Origin: JAVBNW01 sp031551255
GTDB taxonomy: Bacteria > Bacillota > Clostridia > Christensenellales > UBA1750
Assembly: GCA_031551255.1 (NCBI GenBank)
Contig: JAVBNW010000124.1
Span: forward strand, 1 to 6,634
Direction: 5' to 3'
DNA length: 6,634 nt
Part shown: in pieces, positions 1 to 5,387 of the stretch
Layout: every line of letters starts with the position of its first letter
Position numbering within the stretch: position 1 is the first letter of the stretch
Notes under the pieces: generated by a model
Database searches by the model: none
Told to the model about the DNA's origin: nothing
Seen by the model: the letters and a program-made list of their open reading frames with translations, nothing else
Program-made: the position numbers and the translations under genes

Positions 1-1
1 C

Positions 2-265
2 CCGCTGCCGCGCGCCGAGGCCGTCCTTACGCCGCGCATCGCCGCGTTTGGCCCTCGGCGCTATCTTGCCGTGGAAGAGGCGGCGGGGAAGATTGCTGCG
101 CGGTCGATGGGGCTATACCCTCCGGGCGTGCCGCTCGTAACGCCGGGCGAGCGGATATCCGGGCAGGCGGTCGATGTTTTGTTGAACCTGCGTGACGCGG
201 GCGCGAAAATATTCGGCTTGACGGGGCAGAATTTGTGCGCGGTAATGGAGGATGAGGCAACGTGA
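2..265 (+). CDS. Orn/Lys/Arg decarboxylase, C-terminal end only (5' truncated by window)
   Basis: This is the last 87 codons of a gene that begins before the window, read in frame from base 2 to the TGA at 263-265. The peptide carries the hallmark of the C-terminal domain of PLP-dependent ornithine/lysine/arginine decarboxylases: an AxGKIAA helix, then LYPPGVPLVTPGE, then an AGAKIFGL segment close to the end. Family members remove the carboxyl group from a basic amino acid to give a polyamine or its precursor. The PLP lysine and active site lie upstream and cannot be checked, so the substrate is open. In Bacillus a homologue (yaaO) sits directly before tmk; here a HAD gene lies between them. 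Its stop overlaps the next gene's GTG start (262-265), so the two are probably translationally coupled. The family call is firm; the specific activity is not. Confidence 0.88.
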   Translation, partial: PLPRAEAVLTPRIAAFGPRRYLAVEEAAGKIAARSMGLYPPGVPLVTPGERISGQAVDVLLNLRDAGAKIFGLTGQNLCAVMEDEAT

Positions 266-897
266 GATACGCGACTGTCGTATTCGATTTGGACGGCACG
301 CTGGTCGACACCCGGCCGGGCATCGAGGCGGGCATCCGCCATGCGCTTTGCGCCATGGACATGTCCCCGCCTGAGGATGCCCAAGTGAAGGCGCTGATCG
401 GCCCGCCGCTCGCGGTCGGCTTTCGAACTGTGTTCGGGCTTAGCGAGGCGAAGGCCCAACAATGCGTGACAAAGTATCGCGAGTATTACGCACAGCGCGG
501 GGTCTTGGAGGCGAAGCCGTACCCCGGCATCGAAATCATGCTCAGGGGCCTTCGCGATGAAAATGTGGAGCTGCGCGTCGCAACCCTCAAGCCCGCGGTA
601 TTCGCGCGGCGCGTGCTCGAGCATCTGGGCTTGCTCAGCTTTTTTTCGCAGGTGCACGGCCCCGATTTGGACGAGCATTCCGACATTAAAAAGCGGCTTG
701 TAGCCGACGCGCTGGAAGGAGCGCCCATGCCCGCGGCCATGGTGGGAGACCGCGAAGGAGACATTCTGGGCGCGCATGCGGCTGGGGTGGATTCCGTCGC
801 CGCTACCTACGGCTTTGGCAGCCGCGAGGAGCTTACGCGCTGCCGACCGACGTATTTGGCGCACGAGGCATGGGAGATCTTGGGTATTTTGAGCTAG
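262..897 (+). CDS. HAD-superfamily phosphatase (phosphoglycolate phosphatase-like)
   Basis: A 211-residue soluble hydrolase with all four HAD motifs. Motif I is DLDGT with nucleophile D9 and acid/base D11; motif II is the threonine of VATLK (T108); motif III is K143 or K144; motif IV is GDREGD with D163 and D167 for magnesium. A small helical cap of about 65 residues sits between motif I and the YPGI segment, and GPPL at 47-50 is typical of the Gph/PpaX-type subgroup. These enzymes cleave small phosphate esters such as phosphoglycolate, pyrophosphate or nucleotides; the sequence does not settle which. The GTG at 262 is the natural start: it gives the usual MRYxxVVFDLDGT N-terminus and overlaps the preceding stop by 4 bases (GTGA). 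Its place between a decarboxylase gene and tmk suggests a housekeeping clean-up role, but that is inference. Confidence 0.9.
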   Translation: MRYATVVFDLDGTLVDTRPGIEAGIRHALCAMDMSPPEDAQVKALIGPPLAVGFRTVFGLSEAKAQQCVTKYREYYAQRGVLEAKPYPGIEIMLRGLRDENVELRVATLKPAVFARRVLEHLGLLSFFSQVHGPDLDEHSDIKKRLVADALEGAPMPAAMVGDREGDILGAHAAGVDSVAATYGFGSREELTRCRPTYLAHEAWEILGILS

Positions 898-950
898 GGC
901 GCGACTTTAAGACGCCCCCTTCCAGCTCGCGCTTTTGCGATGAGGAATCC

Positions 951-960
951 TTAGGAGGAG
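951..960 (+). promoter_or_regulatory. Strong ribosome binding site that fixes the TTG start of tmk
   Basis: TTAGGAGGAG contains a perfect AGGAGG (953-958), seven bases before the TTG at 966. It decides the start. The in-frame ATG at 870 would add 32 non-conserved residues and overlap the HAD gene, while the ATG at 978 would delete the beta strand leading into the P-loop. Confidence 0.85.
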
Positions 961-965
961 AAAAG

Positions 966-1577
966 TTGTTCATCACGATGGAGGGAACGGACGGTTCCGG
1001 AAAGACGACGCAGCTCAACCTTCTGAACGAACGGCTCGTGAAGGCGGGTTTTGACGTCGTACGGACGCGCGAACCGGGGGGAACCAAGATCGCCGAGGAG
1101 ATCCGATCGATGGTTTTATCCCCTAAAAACGCTGCGATGCTGCCCCTGACGGAGGCGCTTCTTTATGCGGCGGCGCGCGCGCAGCACGTTAGCGAGCTGA
1201 TTTTGCCGGCGCTTGCCGCAGGAAAAATCGTATTGTGCGATCGCTTTTTTGATTCTTCCATTGCCTATCAGGCGTATGGGCGGGGGCTCGGCGCTGAGGG
1301 TGTGACTGCGATCAACCGGGCCGCGATGGCCGGGCTTGTTCCCGACAGAACCTATCTTCTTATGGTAGACAAGGATGCGGCGCGCGTGCGCTCGGCCGGT
1401 AGGGAAGCCGATCGCATTGAGGGAGAGGGACCCGATTTTTTCGATCGCGTGCGTATGGGATACCGGGATGTGGCGAGAGAAGAGCGCGTGCTCGTGCTTG
1501 ACGGGCTGCGCGCGCCCGACCTGATTGCCGAGGAGATATGGAAGGATTTAGCGCCCCGTTTGCCCCGCGCGATTTGA
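966..1577 (+). CDS. tmk: Thymidylate kinase
   Basis: A 203-residue cytoplasmic enzyme that transfers phosphate from ATP to dTMP, giving dTDP for DNA synthesis. The Walker A loop GTDGSGKT lies at residues 7-14 with K13 and T14. It is followed by REPGGT (35-40), the LYAAARAQH helix that contacts the substrate (66-74), and the DRFFDSSIAYQ motif (92-102) with the D92-R93 pair typical of TMPKs. A lid region around RIEGEGPDFFDRVRMGY (150-166) follows. Length and order match the usual family size of about 205-212 residues. The start is TTG at 966, set by the AGGAGG seven bases upstream and by the conserved FITMEG opening. A 68-base gap separates it from the HAD gene. In many Firmicutes tmk leads into yaaQ, yaaR and holB; here a signalling cluster follows, so the usual synteny is broken. 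No clear intrinsic terminator is seen after the stop. Confidence 0.96.
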   Translation: MFITMEGTDGSGKTTQLNLLNERLVKAGFDVVRTREPGGTKIAEEIRSMVLSPKNAAMLPLTEALLYAAARAQHVSELILPALAAGKIVLCDRFFDSSIAYQAYGRGLGAEGVTAINRAAMAGLVPDRTYLLMVDKDAARVRSAGREADRIEGEGPDFFDRVRMGYRDVAREERVLVLDGLRAPDLIAEEIWKDLAPRLPRAI

Positions 1578-1602
1578 TTTTAAAAACCGGCTGCCCTATA
1601 CT
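1574..1602 (+). promoter_or_regulatory. Candidate sigma-A/sigma-70 promoter for the signalling cluster
   Basis: TTGATT (1574-1579, four of six matches to TTGACA) and TATACT (1597-1602, five of six to TATAAT) are separated by exactly 17 bases, the preferred spacer. The -35 box overlaps the tmk stop codon. A start of transcription near 1609 would leave a leader of about 24 bases before the ATG at 1633. This is seen by eye only; no start-site data are available. It would let the phosphatase-protease-kinase genes be expressed separately from tmk. Confidence 0.5.
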
Positions 1603-1632
1603 CAAACGATGTGAAGCCAAAGGGGTGCGCAG

Positions 1633-2805
1633 ATGAATAGCTCGGATCTTATGGTAATGTTGTTGCTCGGGGTTTCGGCGGGGGGCGTTGTGCTCGGCGT
1701 CGTGGTATTCATTGCGACCCTGGTGCAGCGCAGGCTCGACAACCATTCCGACGAGGCGCCTGAGGAAGACGAAGATGTTTCAAAAAACATCGCACCCGAT
1801 GCCGCCGAGGAAGAGCCGGAGGAAGCGCTAAGCGATCTTCCCGCTCAGGATACTCCCAATGGGTTGAAGCTTCCTTCAGAGCATAAGGTAAAGCATATAA
1901 GTGAGCGAGAAAAGGCCGGCGAAGACAGGGGCAATACAGCCGTTCACGCGGCTGAGGAAAAGACGGCCTTCAAAGCGGGGCAGGCGGCAGTAGAGATCGA
2001 CCTCGTCGGAATTGAAAAAGACGAGCCCTTCGCCGTTCGCGTAGGGGATTTTTCCGTACGCATAAGCTCGGCAAAGCACAAAGGCGCCCGAAAGGAGCAG
2101 CAGGATGCGATCGCCCACAGCGGTCAGGATGAAGGGACGATCGAAAAATCCGGTTTGCTTTCCGTCATTTGCGATGGGATGGGCGGCATGAAGATGGGAG
2201 GCGAGGCGGCGCAATTGGCATCCCGCGTGTTTATCGAAAATTATCTAGCCAGCTCTTTGCCGTCGGCCAGAGCCCTTAAAGAAGCTGTCGACGCCGCGAA
2301 CGAGCGCGTATGGGAGCTTTGCCAGGCGGACGATCTTTCCGGTGCGGGCACGACGCTTGTCGCAGCGCTCGTTACAAAGGAAGGCTTTCATTATATTTCC
2401 GTCGGAGACAGCCATGTTTACCTGTACCGGGGCGGGGTATTATCCCAGTTAAACGTCGATCACAATTATTTAAGTGAATTGCTAAAAAAAGTAAGGCGAG
2501 GCGAGATTACCCGCGAACAGGCCCTATCCGATCCGGAGCGCGCGCATTTGACCAGCTATTTGGGCATCAAAAAACTTGCGCTGATCGACCGATCCTCGGG
2601 GCCGATCGACATAGAGGACGGCGACCGGATTCTGCTTGCGAGCGACGGCCTGTTTAAGGTGCTCACGCCCTCCGAGATCGCCGCGCACTTGGAGAACTAT
2701 GCGGACGACGTGGCGGAGGATCTAATAGGCGAGGTTCTTAGGTATCAGTATCGCAACCAGGACAACGTGTCGGTTGCGCTGATTGCGCTTGATAAGGCGC
2801 AGTAA
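1633..2805 (+). CDS. Membrane-anchored PP2C-family Ser/Thr protein phosphatase
   Basis: A 390-residue protein in three parts. A single membrane segment lies at about residues 7-31, ending at RR (33-34), so the rest should be cytoplasmic. A poorly conserved linker (36-135) follows, strongly acidic at first with runs such as EEDED and AEEEPEE. The C-terminal PP2C (PPM) domain (about 138-388) shows CDGMGG with D181, AGTT at 238-241, GDSHVYLYR at 258-266, the GEIT flap at 290-293, ASDG with D338, and QDNVSV with D377. The aspartates fit the Mn/Mg site, so activity is likely. The first motif reads RKEQQD (153-158) where most members have RxxNQD. The role would be removal of phosphate from Ser/Thr of substrates of the kinase encoded downstream. 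The start is ATG 1633 with AGGGGTG six bases upstream. The protease gene follows after 13 bases, so co-transcription is likely. Confidence 0.93.
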   Translation: MNSSDLMVMLLLGVSAGGVVLGVVVFIATLVQRRLDNHSDEAPEEDEDVSKNIAPDAAEEEPEEALSDLPAQDTPNGLKLPSEHKVKHISEREKAGEDRGNTAVHAAEEKTAFKAGQAAVEIDLVGIEKDEPFAVRVGDFSVRISSAKHKGARKEQQDAIAHSGQDEGTIEKSGLLSVICDGMGGMKMGGEAAQLASRVFIENYLASSLPSARALKEAVDAANERVWELCQADDLSGAGTTLVAALVTKEGFHYISVGDSHVYLYRGGVLSQLNVDHNYLSELLKKVRRGEITREQALSDPERAHLTSYLGIKKLALIDRSSGPIDIEDGDRILLASDGLFKVLTPSEIAAHLENYADDVAEDLIGEVLRYQYRNQDNVSVALIALDKAQ

Positions 2806-2818
2806 AAGGGGTGTGTTG

Positions 2819-4054
2819 ATGAAGGTAGGATTGCGGCGTATTCTCGCGCTTTTTATGCTGAGCCTATGCATGGCATGGTCGGCGCCCGAGGCCATGGCCT
2901 CGCAAGTGGATTATGAAGCCCTCACGGAAAGCGTGTTCCGCGTGGTGGTGCTGGACGAAAACGATATACCGATTTCACTCGGCTCCGGCTTCGCGGTGGG
3001 CGCAAGCAAGCCGATCCGCTATATCATTACCTGCTACCACGTCGTAGCCGACAGGCCCCAGAGCGTATATGTATGGGAAAATAACGATACCATCGTCGCC
3101 TGCACGGTGGAGAAGGCTCTTAGCGATATCGACATCGCCATTCTCAAGGCCGAGCGCGCGATCGAAAGGCCGCCGATGCTGCTCGGCACGGAGGACATGG
3201 TCAAGTCTTCGGACGACGCGTATGCATACGGCTTTCCGACGCACGATCTTTCGACCGATGTCCTGTCCGAGCCCAAGGACGTTTCGATCAACAAGGGCGC
3301 CGTTAATAAAAAGACCGAGTACATGGGCGTGCGGTATTACCAGACGGATGTTACGATCAACTTTGGCAACTCCGGCGGGCCGCTCGTGCATAGAGACGGC
3401 TTTGTGATCGGCGTGAACGCCGCGCGCGTGAAGGAAAGCAACAACATCAACGGCGCCGTGATGATCGATCAGGTGCTTCCGGCGCTGGATGAGATGCAGA
3501 TCGAATATCTGACGTATTCTCCGGTCGGCGATCAGCCCACCGCGTCCGTAAACCCCGACGCTCCAACGGCGTCGCCCGGCCCTACCACGTCGCCCAAATC
3601 CTCGGGTGGGTCGGCGTTCTGGCTCGTGGTGTTCATTTTTGCGGGCATCGCGTTTTTGTGCGTGCTGGGCTACCTGGGCTGGCAATGGTGGTTGCAAAAG
3701 CACAGGCCGGATGAGGAAGAATACGAAGAAGCGGGCCGTCCGGTGCTCGTGGGCGTGAGCGGGCATTACAAAGGAGCTTCGATTTTAATCGAGGGAACCA
3801 TAGCGCTCGGGCGCGACCCGTCGGCCTGCCAGGTGGTCTACCCCAAGGATATGCCGGGCATCAGCAGGCTTCATTGCCAGGTGCGTTACGATGCGGGCGC
3901 CGAGTGTTTTGTCGTGAAGGACCTTTCTTCCGAAGGGACGTTCGCCGGCAATCAGATCATCGGCAAGGGCCGCTCAGCCTCGCTCAGGCCGGGTGAGATT
4001 TTCTACCTCGTCGACCGTGAAAACGGCTTCCGCGTGGAGATGGGCGATACATGA
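2819..4054 (+). CDS. Exported trypsin-like serine protease with membrane segment and cytoplasmic FHA domain
   Basis: A 411-residue fusion. Residues 1-27 form a signal peptide (KVGLRR, hydrophobic core, AMA cleavage site before S28). Residues 30-230 are an HtrA/trypsin-like (S1C-type) protease with the complete triad: H74 in TCYHVV, D105 in DIDIAIL, and S185 in GNSGGPL. A Pro/Thr/Ser-rich tether (about 236-264) leads to a membrane helix at about 266-288, followed by KHR, consistent with the positive-inside rule. An acidic patch (DEEEYEE) precedes a C-terminal FHA domain (about 308-409) with GR at 331-332 and ISRLH at 348-352, the signature of phosphothreonine binding. The protease therefore faces out and the FHA faces in. 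No PDZ domain is present. ATG 2819 is chosen because GGGG (2808-2811) sits seven bases upstream and the signal peptide starts there; an in-frame TTG at 2816 is an alternative. Its stop overlaps the next start (ATGA). Targets are unknown. Confidence 0.92.
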   Translation: MKVGLRRILALFMLSLCMAWSAPEAMASQVDYEALTESVFRVVVLDENDIPISLGSGFAVGASKPIRYIITCYHVVADRPQSVYVWENNDTIVACTVEKALSDIDIAILKAERAIERPPMLLGTEDMVKSSDDAYAYGFPTHDLSTDVLSEPKDVSINKGAVNKKTEYMGVRYYQTDVTINFGNSGGPLVHRDGFVIGVNAARVKESNNINGAVMIDQVLPALDEMQIEYLTYSPVGDQPTASVNPDAPTASPGPTTSPKSSGGSAFWLVVFIFAGIAFLCVLGYLGWQWWLQKHRPDEEEYEEAGRPVLVGVSGHYKGASILIEGTIALGRDPSACQVVYPKDMPGISRLHCQVRYDAGAECFVVKDLSSEGTFAGNQIIGKGRSASLRPGEIFYLVDRENGFRVEMGDT

Positions 4055-4722
4055 GGGCCGCGTATATATCCGGCGCAGGAGGCCGCGAAGAGAACCAGGA
4101 TGCCGTGGGGTGCGTGGAGGCGAAAAACGCTTTGATCGCCTGCGTGTGCGACGGCTTGGGCGGCCACAGCGGGGGACGCGTTGCGGCCTATACCGCCAGG
4201 GATGCCGCGCTGTGCGCGCAGGGAACGCCCACAGACAGGGCGTGGGCTGCGAACCGGGCGGTGGACTTGGGCCACGGCGAACATCCTTTTATGCGCACCA
4301 CCATCGTGGTTTTCGAGCTTTCGCAAGGGATCGCCAGATGGGCGCACTGCGGTGACACGCGGCTTTACCGCATTCGAGCGGGGGACATCGTGCAGCTGAC
4401 GCTTGATCATTCCGTTCCGCAGATGCTGGTGCGCACCGGCGAGATCACGCCTTCCCAGATTCGTCATCATGAGGATCGATCGCGGCTGACCCGCGCGCTC
4501 GGCGCGGAAAATTGTAAGATTGAAGAAGGCTGGGCCGAGGCCCTAGCGGGGGATATTTACCTCATCGCCACCGACGGCGTATGGGAACCTTTGCTGGAAA
4601 GCGATATGCTGGCGTGCCTTAGGCCCGAGCCGGAAGCGTATGTCCGCGCGCTGGAGGATCTTCTAACCGCGCGCGCTCGGAGAGATAGCGATAACTACAC
4701 CGCGTTGGCGGTTTTTGCCTGA
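4051..4722 (+). CDS. Small soluble PP2C-family Ser/Thr protein phosphatase
   Basis: A 223-residue phosphatase with little beyond the catalytic core and no membrane segment or signal peptide. The motifs are REENQD at 12-17, CDGLGGH at 33-39 (D34), MRTT at 81-84, GDTRLYR at 101-107, LDHS at 118-121, RTGEIT flap at 128-133, ATDGVWE at 173-179 (D175) and SDNYT at 213-217 (D214). The metal-binding aspartates are all there, so it should be active against phospho-Ser/Thr. It is slightly shorter than the common size of about 240-250 residues. Its ATG overlaps the protease-FHA stop by 4 bases (ATGA), which implies translational coupling and matched output. It resembles the PrpC-like partner found beside bacterial Ser/Thr kinases. 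Together with the membrane PP2C it gives the cluster two erasers in different places. Confidence 0.94.
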   Translation: MRAAYISGAGGREENQDAVGCVEAKNALIACVCDGLGGHSGGRVAAYTARDAALCAQGTPTDRAWAANRAVDLGHGEHPFMRTTIVVFELSQGIARWAHCGDTRLYRIRAGDIVQLTLDHSVPQMLVRTGEITPSQIRHHEDRSRLTRALGAENCKIEEGWAEALAGDIYLIATDGVWEPLLESDMLACLRPEPEAYVRALEDLLTARARRDSDNYTALAVFA

Positions 4723-4730
4723 AGGAGGAT
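4722..4730 (+). promoter_or_regulatory. Ribosome binding site of the zinc-ribbon/FHA gene
   Basis: AAGGAGGAT overlaps the stop codon of the preceding phosphatase gene (4720-4722). AGGAGG (4723-4728) lies seven bases before the ATG at 4736. It rules out the in-frame ATG at 4715 and the out-of-frame ATG at 4731, which is only two bases from the site. Confidence 0.85.
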
Positions 4731-4735
4731 ATGCC

Positions 4736-5305
4736 ATGCAGCTGCAACGGTGTGAACAAGGGCACTACTTCGATCCATCCAAATACCGTACCTGTCCGCA
4801 TTGCGAGGCGTATGGGGACGACGATATCGGCTATACGGTTGCCAAAGCGTCCGCGCCCGCGCCGCAGGACGACCATCCGCGCGAGAGCGCAAGCCCGAAT
4901 GCCTCCGCGGACGAGCAGGCGACCGTCGGGCTCGCCCAGCGTAGAATGGGCGTGGATCCGCCGACCGGCTGGCTCGTATGCGTTTCGGGCGCCGCGCGCG
5001 GCACGGATTATCAGATCAGATCCGAACGCAACGCTTTGGGACGCTCGGATCGCATGGACATCGTGATCAAGGGCGATCTTGGCATTTCCAGAGACGGGCA
5101 TGCGGTGATCTCCTACAATCCCCGTGCGCGAACCTTTATGTTGATACCCGGCGAGGGAAAGTCGATCATCTACCTCAACGGGCAGGAGGTTCTCTTTCCT
5201 GTAAAGCTTAGCACGTACGACCGTATCGAGATCAGCGAGACGACGCTGGTGTTCATGCCGCTGTGCTCGGATGTGTTTTCCTGGGATGACGAGGCGAACC
5301 AATAA
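4736..5305 (+). CDS. Soluble zinc-ribbon and FHA-domain protein
   Basis: A 189-residue reader protein. The N-terminus has a likely zinc knuckle formed by C6, H10, C20 and C23 (CEQGH, then CPHC). A low-complexity linker (about 36-75, rich in Ala, Pro, Asp and Ser) contains ADEQATVGL, whose threonine (T63) is a conceivable phosphosite. The FHA domain (about 78-178) shows NALGRSDRMD at 99-108, ISRDGHAVI at 117-125, YLNGQEV at 146-152 and a closing FMPLCSDVFSW. The SR and H are separated by two residues instead of the usual one, so the phosphothreonine pocket may be altered. No membrane segment or signal peptide is seen, so it is cytoplasmic. By family, an FHA protein next to a kinase is a likely kinase substrate or adaptor. 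It starts one RBS length after the PP2C gene and ends 82 bases before the kinase gene. Confidence 0.9.
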   Translation: MQLQRCEQGHYFDPSKYRTCPHCEAYGDDDIGYTVAKASAPAPQDDHPRESASPNASADEQATVGLAQRRMGVDPPTGWLVCVSGAARGTDYQIRSERNALGRSDRMDIVIKGDLGISRDGHAVISYNPRARTFMLIPGEGKSIIYLNGQEVLFPVKLSTYDRIEISETTLVFMPLCSDVFSWDDEANQ

Positions 5306-5330
5306 AGCCCGCCCTACGACGGCCAGACAT

Positions 5331-5348
5331 GGCACGATCGGTCGTGCC
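5331..5348. other. Perfect 7-bp inverted repeat in the gap before the kinase gene
   Basis: GGCACGA (5331-5337) and TCGTGCC (5342-5348) pair perfectly around a TCGG loop. No run of T follows, so this is not a standard intrinsic terminator. It could be an RNA hairpin that tunes expression or stability between the FHA gene and the kinase gene, or a protein-binding operator. The other bases of the 82-base gap (5306-5387) show only the kinase ribosome site. Confidence 0.6.
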
Positions 5349-5370
5349 GGCAGCCTTAGGCGATTACGCA

Positions 5371-5383
5371 GGAGATAGGTGAT
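5371..5383 (+). promoter_or_regulatory. Ribosome binding site supporting the TTG start of the kinase gene
   Basis: GGAGATAGGTGAT holds AGGTGAT (5377-5383), complementary to the very 3' end of 16S rRNA (ATCACCT), four bases before the TTG at 5388. The later in-frame ATGs at 5409 and 5418 would each remove one or both cysteines of the first zinc pair and lack a comparable site. Confidence 0.65.
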
Positions 5384-5387
5384 ACCT

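Noticed and set aside
61..864. Long minus-strand open frame of 267 codons opposite the decarboxylase end and HAD gene
   Set aside because: It lies opposite two genes with clear family motifs; the peptide shows no recognisable domain. Long antisense frames are expected in GC-rich coding DNA.
896..936. Possible stem GCGCGA (899-904) with TCGCGC (927-932) followed by TTTT, as terminator between HAD gene and tmk
   Set aside because: Six pairs around a 22-base loop and only four T, part of which would be used in the stem. Too weak to call as a terminator.
870..965. Upstream ATG start for tmk giving 32 extra residues
   Set aside because: It overlaps the HAD gene and the extra residues are not tmk-like. 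The TTG at 966 has an ideal ribosome site and gives the family N-terminus.
1237..2114. Two GCGATCGC octamers (1237-1244 and 2107-2114) resembling the cyanobacterial HIP1 motif
   Set aside because: Gene content and order fit Firmicutes, not cyanobacteria. The octamers are reported only as part of the CGATCG excess.
2975..3766. Minus-strand open frame of 263 codons opposite the protease-FHA gene
   Set aside because: His/Arg-rich peptide without motifs, fully antisense to a well-supported gene; a codon-bias shadow.
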